64,000 bases of DNA from Microbacterium forte (GTDB taxonomy: Bacteria > Actinomycetota > Actinomycetes > Actinomycetales > Microbacteriaceae): assembly GCF_031885415.1 (NCBI RefSeq), contig NZ_CP116871.1:248001-312000 (forward strand). Reading direction: 5' to 3'. The notes beneath the pieces are model-generated. The model worked only from the letters and a program-made list of their open reading frames with translations, was not told the DNA's origin and did not search any database. The stretch's first letter is position 1, and the number at the start of each line of letters is the position of its first letter. Positions 43,561-53,014 of this stretch are shown here, one piece after another. A program made the position numbers and the translations under genes.

Positions 43561-43863
43561 GTGCACGGCCTGCTGGTCGACGACCAGACCCGGTGCGAGC
43601 ACTATCAGGGGCCGCTCGACGTCATCGCCCTCAAGTTCGCGTGCTGCCGCGACTGGTACCCGTGCCACCTGTGTCACGCGGAGCTCGCCCGGCACGATGC
43701 GCGCCGGTGGTCGACGGACGAGCGTTCGACGCAGGCGGTGCTCTGCGGCGTCTGCGGTTCGCTGCTGAGCATCGACGCCTACCTCGAGACATCGGAGTGT
43801 CCGACGTGCTCGGCGGTCTTCAATCCGGGCTGCCGGCTGCATCACGATCTGTACTTCGACTGA
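43561..43863 (+). CDS. CHY-type zinc-finger protein
   Basis: From GTG 43561 the 100-aa protein opens with VDDQTRCEHYQGP (the CHY signature) and carries a dense set of metal ligands: CCRDWYPCHLCHAE, CGVCGSLLS, CPTCSAVFN and a terminal CRLHHDLYF. It should bind several zinc ions. The function of stand-alone bacterial CHY proteins is not established. The frame is open further upstream, but no good start lies before the signature. Confidence 0.8.
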   Translation: MHGLLVDDQTRCEHYQGPLDVIALKFACCRDWYPCHLCHAELARHDARRWSTDERSTQAVLCGVCGSLLSIDAYLETSECPTCSAVFNPGCRLHHDLYFD

Positions 43864-43881
43864 ACACACAGCCGGGCGATC

Positions 43882-43887
43882 TATACT
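43882..43887 (+). promoter_or_regulatory. Probable -10 element for the ABC-F gene
   Basis: TATACT fits the -10 consensus. It lies 51 bp before GTG 43939, giving a leader of roughly 45 nt. Confidence 0.5.
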
Positions 43888-43938
43888 GGGAGTTTGGCCC
43901 CTCGGCCTGAATCCCCTTGAACGAACGGACATCCCGCT

Positions 43939-45537
43939 GTGCTTGCCGTGCACGAACTCGAGATCCGCGTGGGCGCACGCCTCCTGATGGAGAACGTGTC
44001 GTTCCGCGTGAGCGACGGAGACAAGATCGGTCTCGTCGGCCGCAACGGTGCAGGCAAGACCACGCTCACCAAGGTGCTCGCCGGTGACGTTCTGCCGTCG
44101 GGCGGAAGCGTGACCCGCTCGGGCCAGCTCGGCTACCTGCCGCAGGATCCCCGATCGGGCAACCCCGAAGACCTCGCCCGCACCCGCATCCTCGACGCCC
44201 GCGGACTCGGCCAGCTCAACCTCGGGATGAGCGAAGCCGCACTCGCGATGGGGTCGGACGACCCCGCGGTCGCCGACAAGGCGATGAAGCGCTACGCGCG
44301 TCTCACCGAGGAGTTCGAAGGTCAGGGCGGGTACGCGGCCGAGGCTGAGGCAGCCTCCATCGCGAACAACCTGTCGCTGCCCGACCGCATCCTCGACCAG
44401 CCGCTCTCGACGCTGTCCGGTGGTCAGCGCCGTCGTATCGAGCTGGCCCGCATCCTCTTCTCCGATGCGGAGACGATGATCCTCGATGAGCCGACCAACC
44501 ACCTCGACGCCGACAGCGTCGTGTGGCTGCGCGAGTTCCTCAAGAACTACAAGGGCGGGCTGATCGTGATCAGTCACGACGTCGAGCTCGTCGGCGAGAC
44601 CGTCAACCGGGTGTTCTACCTCGACGCGAACCGCCAGATCATCGACACCTACAACATGAACTGGAAGAACTACCTGCGTCAGCGGGTGGCCGACGAGGAG
44701 CGCCGCAAGAAGGAGCGCGCCAACGCCGAGAAGAAGGCCACGACCCTGCAGCTGCAGGCGGCCCGCTTCGGGGCGAAGGCGTCGAAGGCCGCCGCCGCTC
44801 ATCAGATGATCGCGCGTGCCGACAAGCTGCTCGCCGGACTCGATGACGTCCGCCAGGAAGAACGCGTCGCCAAGCTGCGCTTCCCGAAGCCCGCACCGTG
44901 CGGCAAGACCCCGATGATGGCGACCGGACTCTCGAAGTCCTATGGCTCACTCGAGATCTTCACCGACGTCGACCTCGCGATCGACCGCGGATCCAAGGTC
45001 GTCGTGCTCGGACTCAACGGTGCAGGAAAGACGACGCTGCTGCGCATGCTCGCGGGCGTCGACCAGCCCGACACCGGTCAGCTCGAGCCCGGACACGGTC
45101 TCAAGGTCGGGTACTACGCGCAGGAGCACGAGAACCTCGATGTGAATCGTTCGGTGCTCGAGAACATGGTGTCGGCTGCTCCGCACATCACCGAGATGGA
45201 AGCGCGCAGAGTGCTCGGCTCGTTCCTGTTCACCGGAGATGATGTGCTCAAGCCCGCCGGGGTGCTCTCCGGCGGTGAGAAGACGCGTCTCTCGCTGGCG
45301 ACGCTCGTGGTCTCGTCCGCGAACCTGCTGCTGCTCGACGAGCCCACCAACAACCTCGACCCCGCATCGCGCGAGGAGATCCTCGGCGCGCTCGCGCACT
45401 ACGAGGGAGCAGTCGTGCTCGTCTCGCACGACCCGGGTGCGGTGCAGTCGCTCAACCCCGAGCGCGTTCTGATCCTCCCCGACGGAGTCGAAGACCTCTG
45501 GAGCCAGGAGTACCAGGACCTCATCGAGCTCGCCTGA
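43939..45537 (+). CDS. ABC-F family ribosome-associated ATPase
   Basis: The 532-aa protein has two ABC domains and no membrane span: Walker A GRNGAGKTT and GLNGAGKTT, signatures LSGGQRRR and LSGGEKTR, Walker B MILDEPTNHLD and LLLDEPTNNLD. A charged helical linker of about 80 residues (ERRKKERANAEKKATT) joins them, typical of ABC-F factors that enter the ribosomal E site. It may be a housekeeping translation factor or give antibiotic protection; the sequence does not decide. Confidence 0.92.
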   Translation: MLAVHELEIRVGARLLMENVSFRVSDGDKIGLVGRNGAGKTTLTKVLAGDVLPSGGSVTRSGQLGYLPQDPRSGNPEDLARTRILDARGLGQLNLGMSEAALAMGSDDPAVADKAMKRYARLTEEFEGQGGYAAEAEAASIANNLSLPDRILDQPLSTLSGGQRRRIELARILFSDAETMILDEPTNHLDADSVVWLREFLKNYKGGLIVISHDVELVGETVNRVFYLDANRQIIDTYNMNWKNYLRQRVADEERRKKERANAEKKATTLQLQAARFGAKASKAAAAHQMIARADKLLAGLDDVRQEERVAKLRFPKPAPCGKTPMMATGLSKSYGSLEIFTDVDLAIDRGSKVVVLGLNGAGKTTLLRMLAGVDQPDTGQLEPGHGLKVGYYAQEHENLDVNRSVLENMVSAAPHITEMEARRVLGSFLFTGDDVLKPAGVLSGGEKTRLSLATLVVSSANLLLLDEPTNNLDPASREEILGALAHYEGAVVLVSHDPGAVQSLNPERVLILPDGVEDLWSQEYQDLIELA

Positions 45538-45567
45538 TCCTTCGCCCCTCGTGGCATAGTCGAGAGC

Positions 45568-46185
45568 GTGACGCACGACGAACATGACTTCGACACCGCC
45601 CAGCTCAACGAGTGGCTGAAGGGTCGGCACGCTCTCACCGGGCGAGCCCCTGACTGGGATCTCAGCGCACTTCCTGACGACCCGAGCGCGCTGTTCGCCA
45701 CGTGGCTGCGCGCAGCGGCTGAGGCCGGGGTGGCTGAGCCGCACACGGTGACCCTCGCGACCGTGGATGCCGACGGACTGCCCGACGCTCGCACGCTCAT
45801 CCTGAAGCGGATCGATGAGCGAGGCTGGGCGTTCGCCAGCACGAGGTCGTCCCGCAAGGGCGCGCAGCTGGCTGCCTCGCCGGGCGCGGCCCTGAACTTC
45901 TGGTGGCAGCCGCAGGTGCGCGCGGTGCGGGTGCGCGGCCGTGTGGAAGAGGCGACTGCCGAGGAGAGCGCCGCTGATCTCGCAGCGCGCTCCCCGGCCG
46001 CGCGGGCAGAGGTCGCCGACGGCGACTGGGTGCTGTGGCGGATCATCCCCACTCGGGTCGAGTTCTGGCAGGGATCGAGAGACCGCCGTCACACGCGGGT
46101 GGTCTTCGACGCTGTCGACGACGGATGGAGCCGCTCGATCATGGGCGGCCCGGCAGATCAGAGGTCGGAAGGGCGAAGGGCGTGA
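45568..46185 (+). CDS. pdxH: Pyridoxamine 5'-phosphate oxidase family protein
   Basis: The 205-aa product fits the PNPOx family: VTLATVDADGLPDARTLILKR (split here as ATVDADGLPDAR and TLILKR), FASTRSSRKGAQLA for FMN binding, WWQPQVRAVRVRGRVE and a C-terminal RVEFWQGSRDRRHTRV typical of PdxH. It should oxidise pyridoxamine or pyridoxine phosphate to PLP with FMN. GTG 45568 is the start. It overlaps the cupin gene by 4 bp. Confidence 0.88.
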   Translation: MTHDEHDFDTAQLNEWLKGRHALTGRAPDWDLSALPDDPSALFATWLRAAAEAGVAEPHTVTLATVDADGLPDARTLILKRIDERGWAFASTRSSRKGAQLAASPGAALNFWWQPQVRAVRVRGRVEEATAEESAADLAARSPAARAEVADGDWVLWRIIPTRVEFWQGSRDRRHTRVVFDAVDDGWSRSIMGGPADQRSEGRRA

Positions 46186-46616
46186 GCGGATACCAGGTGA
46201 TCGAGATCGGTGCTCTCGACGAGTGGCGCGCACATCATGGCGGGTTCGACCAGGCGCGCTCGCGCGACGGCCGTCGAGTCGTCGATCATGAGCTGACGAT
46301 GCAGTACATCGGCCTCACCGCGAACGCCCTCGAACCGGGGGAGGAAGCCGGCTACTGGCACGTCCATTCGCGGGTCGAGGAGCTCTATGTGTTTCTCGAC
46401 GGACGCGGGCAGCTGGGACTCGACGACGAGGTCGTGGAGGTGGGCCCGGGAACGGTGATCCGCGTGGGACAGGGCGTCGCGCGTACCTGGCGCGCTCGGT
46501 CCGACAGCCCGGGAGAGCTGCGCTGGCTCTGCATTCGAGCCGGAGGAGAACAACTTCCGCATCTCCCCGACGACAGCTCTCGCCTCCCCGAGAAGCCGAT
46601 TCCCTGGCGGGATTGA
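46182..46616 (+). CDS. Cupin-domain protein
   Basis: A 144-aa single cupin with metal ligands in GYWHVHSRVEELYVFLDG (two His and Glu) and the second motif VGPGTVIRVGQGV followed by ELRWLCIRA. It should form a small beta-barrel; the reaction is unknown. GTG 46182 overlaps the pdxH stop (GTGA), so the two are probably cotranslated. GTG of the next gene follows 3 bp after its stop. Confidence 0.78.
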   Translation: MSGYQVIEIGALDEWRAHHGGFDQARSRDGRRVVDHELTMQYIGLTANALEPGEEAGYWHVHSRVEELYVFLDGRGQLGLDDEVVEVGPGTVIRVGQGVARTWRARSDSPGELRWLCIRAGGEQLPHLPDDSSRLPEKPIPWRD

Positions 46617-46619
46617 TCC

Positions 46620-47387
46620 GTGGCCGAGCTCCTGCCGCCGCGTCCGTCATCACCGCCGGCTTTCACGGATGACTTCACTCGGGGGCTCGACGCGGAGAAG
46701 TGGGTTCCGCACTACCTGCCGCACTGGACGGTGCCCGAGCGCTCCGCAGCGCGATTCGCTTTCGTCGAGGGCGGACTGCAACTCCGGATCGAGCACGATC
46801 AGCTCGACTGGCGACCGGACGACGCGCCGCTGCGGGTCTCGAATCTGCAGACGGCGACGTACTCCGGTCCGGTCGGATCGACCGCCGGCACGCATCGCCA
46901 CCGCGACGACGGGCTCGTGGTCGAGACGCATACGCCGCCGCGACTGCTCTTCACACCCTGTCGTGGGCGGATCGACCTCACGGTTGCCGCGGGCACCGAC
47001 GAAGGATGCATGCTCGCGGCGTGGCTCGTCGGTACCGAACACCTCTCCGAGACGGACGCCGGCGAGATCTGCATCTTCGAGATCGACGCCTCAGCTGTCG
47101 GGAGCACGACGCGGGTACGAACGGGCATCAAGTCGCACCACGACACGAGGTTGACGACCGACATGGTCGAGGTGACCCTCCCGTTCGATGCCCGGAGGCC
47201 GCATACCTGGACCGTGATCTGGGGCGATGGCGAGACGATCATCGGATGTGAGGGGCGGGTGGTGCGCCGCTTCACTCAGGCACCGGACTATCCCATGCTC
47301 CTGATGATCGACCTCTTCGAGATCGGCGGGCCCGCAGGCGCGTACCCCAAGACCGCCGTCATCGGCGAGGTGACGGCCTGGGACTGA
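46620..47387 (+). CDS. GH16-like concanavalin-fold protein
   Basis: The 255-aa protein has a jelly-roll pattern similar to family 16 glycoside hydrolases and starts with FTDDFTRGLDAEKWVPHY, a usual opening. The catalytic segment reads GEICIFEID, where typical GH16 enzymes have ExDxxE; the middle Asp is a Cys. It has no signal peptide. It may be a lectin-like or inactive relative, or a cytoplasmic protein of unknown use. GTG 46620 is the start, 3 bp after the cupin gene. Confidence 0.6.
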   Translation: MAELLPPRPSSPPAFTDDFTRGLDAEKWVPHYLPHWTVPERSAARFAFVEGGLQLRIEHDQLDWRPDDAPLRVSNLQTATYSGPVGSTAGTHRHRDDGLVVETHTPPRLLFTPCRGRIDLTVAAGTDEGCMLAAWLVGTEHLSETDAGEICIFEIDASAVGSTTRVRTGIKSHHDTRLTTDMVEVTLPFDARRPHTWTVIWGDGETIIGCEGRVVRRFTQAPDYPMLLMIDLFEIGGPAGAYPKTAVIGEVTAWD

Positions 47388-47393
47388 CGCGAG

Positions 47394-48206
47394 TCAGCGG
47401 GCGTCGAGCAGCTCGTCCTCGACGTCGGCGTCCTTGTCGCGCCGCCGAGTCGTCTTCACCGGTGCGGGCATTCCCTCGACCTCTTCACGGTGCTTCACGA
47501 TCTCGGTCCGGATGATGTACCCGATGAAGACGAAGCCCATCAGCGCGAACAGGATCCACTGGATCGCGTAGGACAGGTGCGGTCCCGGGTCGTCGGTGGG
47601 TGAGTCGAAGCCGCCGAGGGTCCCGTCGCCGGGTGGAGTCTCGCTGACGATCTGCCCGTACGCGCTCGTGATGACGTCTCCGTCGACCAGCTCGGCGATC
47701 GAGGGGAGGTTGATCGTCGGCACCTGCCCATCGGGAGCACCTCGCCCCGAGGCCGGGAGCTGCTCACCCGGGCGCAGGCGCACGATGACCTCGACCTCTC
47801 CGGTCGGAGGAGCCGGAACGGAATCCGGGGAGTCGCCGTCGCCCGGCGGCACCCATCCGCGATCGACGATGAACACACGGCCGTCGACGTCGCGGAACGG
47901 CACCAGGACCTCGAACGCGCTCGTGCCGCCGTGCGGGCGGTTGCGCACCAGCAGCTGATCATCGGCGATGTACTCGCCGTTCAGCACCACGGGATGCCAC
48001 ACGTCACCGGGATCGAGCACTCCGTCGTCGCCGATGAGATCGGCGAGAGGGACGGGATCGGCGTCGTAGTTCTCCTCCACGAGCGCGATCTGCTCAGATC
48101 GCGTCTCATTGCGCTCGAACTGCCAGTTCGACAGGAACGCGCAGGCGATCGCGAATCCGATCGCGATCAGCACGTATACGGTCCATCTACCCATCCGGGC
48201 ACTCAC
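47394..48206 (-). CDS. SURF1 family cytochrome oxidase assembly protein
   Basis: A 270-aa protein with two spans, about 8-25 (VYVLIAIGFAIACAFLSNWQ) and about 213-235, and an outer domain between them containing FEVLVPFRDVDGRVFIVDRGWVP (read in parts), the usual SURF1 layout. It takes part in haem insertion into cytochrome c oxidase. GTG 48206 overlaps the gene before it by 4 bp. Confidence 0.88.
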   Translation of the reverse strand: MSARMGRWTVYVLIAIGFAIACAFLSNWQFERNETRSEQIALVEENYDADPVPLADLIGDDGVLDPGDVWHPVVLNGEYIADDQLLVRNRPHGGTSAFEVLVPFRDVDGRVFIVDRGWVPPGDGDSPDSVPAPPTGEVEVIVRLRPGEQLPASGRGAPDGQVPTINLPSIAELVDGDVITSAYGQIVSETPPGDGTLGGFDSPTDDPGPHLSYAIQWILFALMGFVFIGYIIRTEIVKHREEVEGMPAPVKTTRRRDKDADVEDELLDAR

Positions 48207-48397
48207 GAGGGCACACCATCTCTCACTGTCACGGGGAAGTCCCTGGCCGCCAGGTAGTCACGGAGGAAGCCGACATGCTCATCGCACGCGAGCCAGATCT
48301 TCTCACGGTCGGCCGCGTGGATACGCGGGTTACGCCACACCACCTGCATGGTCGCCGCGTTCCGGCATCCGGCGCGCGAGCACTCCAATCCACTCAC
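48203..48397 (-). CDS. Small conserved actinobacterial protein, likely zinc-binding (64 aa)
   Basis: The protein has CSRAGC near the start and ACDEHV further on, a spacing able to bind one zinc ion, and the central VVWRNPRIH typical of a short family found widely in actinobacteria and of unknown role (sometimes misnamed acetone carboxylase). It overlaps both neighbours by 4 bp, so it belongs to the DUF3099-this-SURF1 operon. Confidence 0.75.
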   Translation of the reverse strand: MSGLECSRAGCRNAATMQVVWRNPRIHAADREKIWLACDEHVGFLRDYLAARDFPVTVRDGVPS

Positions 48398-48750
48398 TCG
48401 CGATCCTGGCGGCTCTCGTGGATGGTGATGATGCCTGGAGCTGGGGTCTCGTCGACCGGGAGCGTCGGAGTCGCGGCCGGAGCCTCCAACTGCTGCACCG
48501 GGGACTCTGCCATGGTCTCAGTGCTGTCGCTGCCCGCGTTCGCGAAGACGACGGCGATGTACGGGAGCACCGCGGCGGCCAGCGCGAACACCCAGGTGTA
48601 CCAGCCGTAGGGCTGCACGAACATCATCAGGGCGAAGCAGACGATGCGGATGGTCATCGTGAGCGCGTATCGGCGCACGCGGTGGTCAGCCTCGTCTTTC
48701 GGCGACTGCGGAAGCGAGGTGACGGCAGGGACCAGGGGCTTGCTCTTCAC
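48394..48750 (-). CDS. DUF3099-type membrane protein
   Basis: A 118-aa protein with the DUF3099 pattern: HRVRRYALTMTIRIVCFALM and QPYGWYTWVFALAAAVLPYIAV, giving two spans (about 29-47 and 50-70), followed by a Pro/Thr-rich tail. The family is limited to actinobacteria and its function is unknown. It is the first gene of the three-gene set ending in SURF1. Confidence 0.82.
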   Translation of the reverse strand: MKSKPLVPAVTSLPQSPKDEADHRVRRYALTMTIRIVCFALMMFVQPYGWYTWVFALAAAVLPYIAVVFANAGSDSTETMAESPVQQLEAPAATPTLPVDETPAPGIITIHESRQDRE

Positions 48751-48800
48751 GATGAGTCCAGCCTACGCCGCCGCGGGCTCCGCGGCTCGCCCGTCTGCCG

Positions 48801-49406
48801 CTAGGCGGAGAAGAGGAACGGCAGCGTGAAGGCGCCGAAGAAGAGGAAGCCGATCACCGTCATGACGATGCCGACGACCAAGACCGCGACCATGATGTAC
48901 CCCATGATGAGGCCCGCGAAGGCCATGCCGCGGCCGCCGATCGCCGGGTTCTCTTTCGTCTGTCGCAGCGCCATGTGACCGGTGATGACGGCCACGATCG
49001 ACGCGAGCAGCGGCACCACCGCCCAGAAGAGGACGACGCCCGCGATTCCGCAGATCAGCGAGGTGATCGCGAGTCCGCTGGCGGGGCGAGGAGCGGGGTA
49101 GGGCACCGCGCCGTAGTTCGGATATCCGGCACCGGGCTGACCCGGTGCGGACGCCGCCCCGTAGTACGGCGGCTGGGCGGCGGCGTACGGCTGAGCCACC
49201 GCAGAGCCGTAGGGCTGCTGCGGGGCATACTGCGGCGGCTGCGGCGACGGGTTCGCGTACCCCTGCGAAGGAGCGACCGACGGCGCCGCACCGGGATACG
49301 CCTGGTGCGGCTGCGCCGAGGGAGCCGGCGGAGCCGGTGCGAGAGGCGCCGCCGGGGGAGTCGGCTGCTGTCCGTCCGCCGAGGTCGGGATGCTGTTGTC
49401 GCTCAC
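48801..49406 (-). CDS. DUF4190-domain membrane protein with Pro/Ala/Gln-rich N-terminus
   Basis: From GTG 49406 the 201-aa product has a long low-complexity cytoplasmic part rich in Pro, Ala, Gln and Tyr (about 1-115), then the DUF4190 pattern LAITSLICGIAGVVLFW with GHMALRQTKENPAIGGRGMA between two spans. Proteins of this kind are common in actinobacteria and unassigned. The GTG is preceded by AAAGG; an upstream ATG at 49442 would add 12 residues. Confidence 0.75.
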   Translation of the reverse strand: MSDNSIPTSADGQQPTPPAAPLAPAPPAPSAQPHQAYPGAAPSVAPSQGYANPSPQPPQYAPQQPYGSAVAQPYAAAQPPYYGAASAPGQPGAGYPNYGAVPYPAPRPASGLAITSLICGIAGVVLFWAVVPLLASIVAVITGHMALRQTKENPAIGGRGMAFAGLIMGYIMVAVLVVGIVMTVIGFLFFGAFTLPFLFSA

Positions 49407-49545
49407 GGTGATGCCTTTCGTCGGGTTCAGCGTTCCAGCCACGCGGCTGTTCTGTCAAACGTCGACCCGAACGAGTCACAGCATCATCGGTAGGATCGAT
49501 GACGACCCGGCCGCCGTACCCGCACCGGCCAGATCAGGAGTGGAA

Positions 49546-50253
49546 ATGAGTTCTCGCGTCGTCCTCGTCACCGGTGGAAACCGCGGCATCGGCCGCGCGA
49601 TCGCCGAACGATTCGTCAGGGACGGCTACCGCGTCGCCGTCACGGCTCGCAGCGGCGAAGGCCCCGAGGGCACTCTCACGGTGCGTGCAGACGTCACGGA
49701 TGCCGCTGCGCTCGACGCGGCCTTCACCGAGGTCGAGCAGCAGCTCGGACCCGTCGAAGTCGTCGTGGCGAATGCCGGCATCACGAAGGACACCCTGCTG
49801 CTGCGGATGAGTGAGGACGACTTCGACAGCGTGGTCGCGACGAACCTCGGCGGCACCTTCCGCGTCGTGAAGCGGGCATCGAAAGGCATGCTGCGGGCTC
49901 GATTTGGCCGAGTCATCCTCATCTCCAGCGTCGTGGGCCTCTATGGCTCGGCCGGGCAGGTGAACTATTCGGCCTCGAAGAGCGCGCTCGTCGGCTTCGC
50001 ACGTTCTCTCACGCGGGAGCTCGGCGGACGCGGTATCACCGCGAACGTCGTCGCCCCCGGATTCATCGAGACCGACATGACCGCTGAGCTTCCCGAAGAG
50101 ACTCAGAAGCAGTACAAGGCGAACATCCCGGCCGGGCGATTCGCGACGCCCGATGAGGTGGCAGGCGTCGTCACGTGGCTTGCAGGCGATGACGCCGGGT
50201 ACATCTCGGGTGCTGTCATCCCCGTCGACGGCGGCCTCGGCATGGGGCACTGA
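49546..50253 (+). CDS. fabG: 3-oxoacyl-ACP reductase / SDR family (FabG-like)
   Basis: Short-chain dehydrogenase of 235 aa with NAD(P) motif TGGNRGIG (about 9-16), NAG in VVANAGITKD and the catalytic Ser-Tyr-Lys in ISSVVGLYGSAGQVNYSASK. VDGGLGMGH at the C-terminus and the small size fit FabG/MabA, which reduces 3-oxoacyl-ACP in fatty acid synthesis. ATG 49546 has AGGAG 10 nt upstream. It stands alone, 13 kb from fabF. Confidence 0.85.
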   Translation: MSSRVVLVTGGNRGIGRAIAERFVRDGYRVAVTARSGEGPEGTLTVRADVTDAAALDAAFTEVEQQLGPVEVVVANAGITKDTLLLRMSEDDFDSVVATNLGGTFRVVKRASKGMLRARFGRVILISSVVGLYGSAGQVNYSASKSALVGFARSLTRELGGRGITANVVAPGFIETDMTAELPEETQKQYKANIPAGRFATPDEVAGVVTWLAGDDAGYISGAVIPVDGGLGMGH

Positions 50254-50274
50254 CACTCCACCGACGACGTACCG

Positions 50275-50973
50275 TCATCGGCGGGTGATCGCCGCATCGA
50301 GCAGCGCGGCGAGTCTGTTCGGTACCGAGAACTGAGGCCAGTGACCTGAGCCGATGCGCACGACCTCGGCATCGTCGATCGCACGGAACTCTTCGGCATA
50401 CGGCCCCCACTGCTCGAGCTCGGACTCGAGAGTCTCCTGGTCGAGACCTCCCATGAGCAGCGTCACCGGCACCCGGTGCCGCGCACCGGGGCCGAGCTCG
50501 ATCTCATCGGTGGGCACGCGCGCTGGCACGCTGTGCGTGAGCGGCGCGGTGCGCGCACGGGTCGCCTCGTCGAGGTCGTCGACGTCTTCCGCAGGGAAGA
50601 ACTCCCATCCGGGGAACGGGACGACGCCGTCCACGATCTCGAACTCGCTGATGCCGAATCCGGACGGCGGCGGTACGGTGTCGACGAATATCACCCGCGA
50701 GACGCGGTCGGGCCGCGCATCGGCCACGCCCCAGGCGACGTTGCCACCGCCGCTGTGACCGACGACGACCACGGGCGCGGCGACGGCGTCCACGGCGGCG
50801 ACAGCGGCGTCGACCCAGTCGGCGATGCCGATGTCAGCGGACTCGGCGGCCGGGAGGCCCACGCCCGGCATGGTCAGCGGATGCACGGTGTGCCCTGCGC
50901 GTTCGAGATCGGTGGTCACTTCGCTCCAGCTGGACGCGTCGAGCCAGAGACCGGGGATGAGGATGATGTCCAT
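50275..50973 (-). CDS. Alpha/beta hydrolase
   Basis: The 232-aa product starts MDIILIPGLWLDASSW and has the nucleophile elbow VGHSGGG (Ser about 79), an Asp region near LLMGGLDQE and a late catalytic His in SGHWPQFS. Substrate is unknown; small cytoplasmic esterases or lactonases look like this. ATG 50973 is chosen for the conserved-type N-terminus, although the frame opens 30 bp earlier. Confidence 0.82.
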   Translation of the reverse strand: MDIILIPGLWLDASSWSEVTTDLERAGHTVHPLTMPGVGLPAAESADIGIADWVDAAVAAVDAVAAPVVVVGHSGGGNVAWGVADARPDRVSRVIFVDTVPPPSGFGISEFEIVDGVVPFPGWEFFPAEDVDDLDEATRARTAPLTHSVPARVPTDEIELGPGARHRVPVTLLMGGLDQETLESELEQWGPYAEEFRAIDDAEVVRIGSGHWPQFSVPNRLAALLDAAITRR

Positions 50974-51006
50974 GCGCCGGAGGGTAGACGGGGCATAGGA
51001 CATCCG

Positions 51007-51642
51007 CTAGGGCAGCAGCGCGATGACCTCGGAGAGATCCTGCGGTCCGATGACGAGGCTCGCAGCCTCGCGCACGGCGGGCTTCGCGTTGAACGCCAGT
51101 CCGAGTCCCGCGACCGCCATCATCTGCAGGTCATTGGCTCCGTCGCCGATGGCGATCGTGGCGTGGCGGGGCACTCCGAGCTCGTCCGCCCACTCCAGCA
51201 GCGAGGCGGCCTTCACAGCGGCATCGACGATCTCGCCGTCGACCCGACCCGCCAGAGCACCGTCGACCACCTCGAGTCGATTGGCGCGCCAACGGTCGAC
51301 ACCGAGCTCCGGTGCGACATCGTCGAGGATCTCGTGGAATCCGCCTGACACGACCCCGACGACACCCCCGCGCTGATGCACGGCGGCAGTGAGCTCACGC
51401 ACGCCCGGAGTCGGCTCGATCCGGGCGAGCACTCGAGCGAAACCCGAGACAGGAACGCCTTCGAGAGCTGCGACGCGTGAGCGCAGGCTCGTGGCGAAGT
51501 CGATCTCGCCGCGCATCGCGGCTTCGGTGGCTGCCTGCACCTCGGCGCCGCGCCCCACCTCGTCGGCGATCAGTTCGATCACCTCATTGCGGATGAGGGT
51601 GGAATCGGCATCGAGGACGACGAGGAATCGAGCGGCAGTCAC
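51007..51642 (-). CDS. serB: Phosphoserine phosphatase
   Basis: HAD-superfamily enzyme of 211 aa that makes serine from phosphoserine. It has motif I DADST, with the nucleophile Asp (about 11), the SerB-type VVSGGFHEI (motif II), Lys in AAVKAASLLEWA and motif III IGDGANDLQMMAVAGLGLAF (read in parts). It lacks the ACT domain of longer actinobacterial SerB proteins. Confidence 0.92.
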   Translation of the reverse strand: MTAARFLVVLDADSTLIRNEVIELIADEVGRGAEVQAATEAAMRGEIDFATSLRSRVAALEGVPVSGFARVLARIEPTPGVRELTAAVHQRGGVVGVVSGGFHEILDDVAPELGVDRWRANRLEVVDGALAGRVDGEIVDAAVKAASLLEWADELGVPRHATIAIGDGANDLQMMAVAGLGLAFNAKPAVREAASLVIGPQDLSEVIALLP

Positions 51643-51703
51643 GCCTCTGAGCCTATCGACCGCAAGGCGCGGGTCGGTGCACGGCGGTCTTCGGCCGACA
51701 TCC

Positions 51704-52945
51704 TCAGCGATCGATGAAGAGCCCCTTGCCCACCACAGTGATGCCGGATTCGGTCACGGTGAAGCCTCGCGCGAGATCGCGTTCGCGGTCGACGCCGACG
51801 GTCGCGCCGTCGGCGAGCACGACGTTCTTGTCGAGGATGGCTCGATGCACCCGGGAACCGGCGCCGACTCTCACTCCGTCGAAGACGACCGAATCGGTGA
51901 TGGTCGAACCGCCGCCGGCGAGAGTCCACGGGCCGACGACGCTGCGCTCGAGATGCGTGCCCGAGAGCACGGATCCGAGGGACACGATCGAGTCGATCGC
52001 GTTGCCGATACGCCCGACGGAGTCTCGCACGAACTTCGCGGGCGGCGAGTTCACGGCCTGCGAGTGGATGGGCCACTCCATGTTGTAGAGGTTGAAGATC
52101 GGCAGCGTGGAGATCAGGTCCATGTGCGCGTCGAAGAAGGAGTCGATGGTGCCCACGTCACGCCAGTAGGAGCGGTCGCGCGGGGAGGACCCCGGGACGT
52201 CGTTGCGCTTCATGTCGTAGTAGCCGGCCTCGCCTCGATCGACGAAGTACGGCACGATGTCGCCGCCCATGTCATGACCGGAGGTGGGGGACTCGCCGTC
52301 TGCCTCGACCGCGGCGATCAGCGCGTCGGCGTCGAAGATGTAGTTGCCCATCGAGGCGAGCACCTCGTGAGGGGAGTCCTCGAGCCCTGCGATGTCGGTC
52401 GGCTTCTCGAGGAACTGCTTGATGCGGCCCGACTCGGTGTCGGCGTCGATCACACCGAACTGAGACGCCATCGCGAGCGGCTGGCGGATGCCGGCGACGG
52501 TGGCCTTCGCGCCCGACTCGATGTGCGCGTCGAGCATCTGCCGGAAGTCCATGCGATAGACGTGGTCGGCACCGATCACCACGACGATGTCGGGCTTCTC
52601 GTCGTTGATGAGGTTGAGGCTCTGCAGGATCGCGTCGGCCGAGCCGGAGAACCAGCGCTTTCCGAGACGCTGCTGCGCGGGCACGGAGGTGACGTACGAG
52701 TCGAGCAGCGCCGACATGCGCCAGGTCTGCGAGATGTGACGGTCGAGGCTGTGCGACTTGTACTGCGTGAGGACGACGATCTGTCGCAGACCCGAGTTGA
52801 TGAGGTTCGATATCGCGAAATCGATCAAGCGATACTGTCCGCCGAAAGGCACTGCAGGTTTTGCTCGGTCGCCCGTGAGGGGCATGAGACGCTTTCCCTC
52901 GCCGCCGGCGAGGATGATGCCGAAGATCTTCTTTGGTGCGGACAT
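51704..52945 (-). CDS. glgC: Glucose-1-phosphate adenylyltransferase
   Basis: Makes ADP-glucose for glycogen or maltosyl phosphate synthesis. The 413-aa product has [20 protein letters not shown] (nucleotide binding), [15 protein letters not shown], and a C-terminal left-handed beta-helix. It is divergent from the glycogen synthase gene, as in many actinobacteria. Confidence 0.96.
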   Translation of the reverse strand: MSAPKKIFGIILAGGEGKRLMPLTGDRAKPAVPFGGQYRLIDFAISNLINSGLRQIVVLTQYKSHSLDRHISQTWRMSALLDSYVTSVPAQQRLGKRWFSGSADAILQSLNLINDEKPDIVVVIGADHVYRMDFRQMLDAHIESGAKATVAGIRQPLAMASQFGVIDADTESGRIKQFLEKPTDIAGLEDSPHEVLASMGNYIFDADALIAAVEADGESPTSGHDMGGDIVPYFVDRGEAGYYDMKRNDVPGSSPRDRSYWRDVGTIDSFFDAHMDLISTLPIFNLYNMEWPIHSQAVNSPPAKFVRDSVGRIGNAIDSIVSLGSVLSGTHLERSVVGPWTLAGGGSTITDSVVFDGVRVGAGSRVHRAILDKNVVLADGATVGVDRERDLARGFTVTESGITVVGKGLFIDR

Positions 52946-53014
52946 GCACCCACAATAGATGTGATTCGGCTCGGCTAACTAGCATCTGGACAAGTGAGTC
53001 ACTACCGTCTAGAC

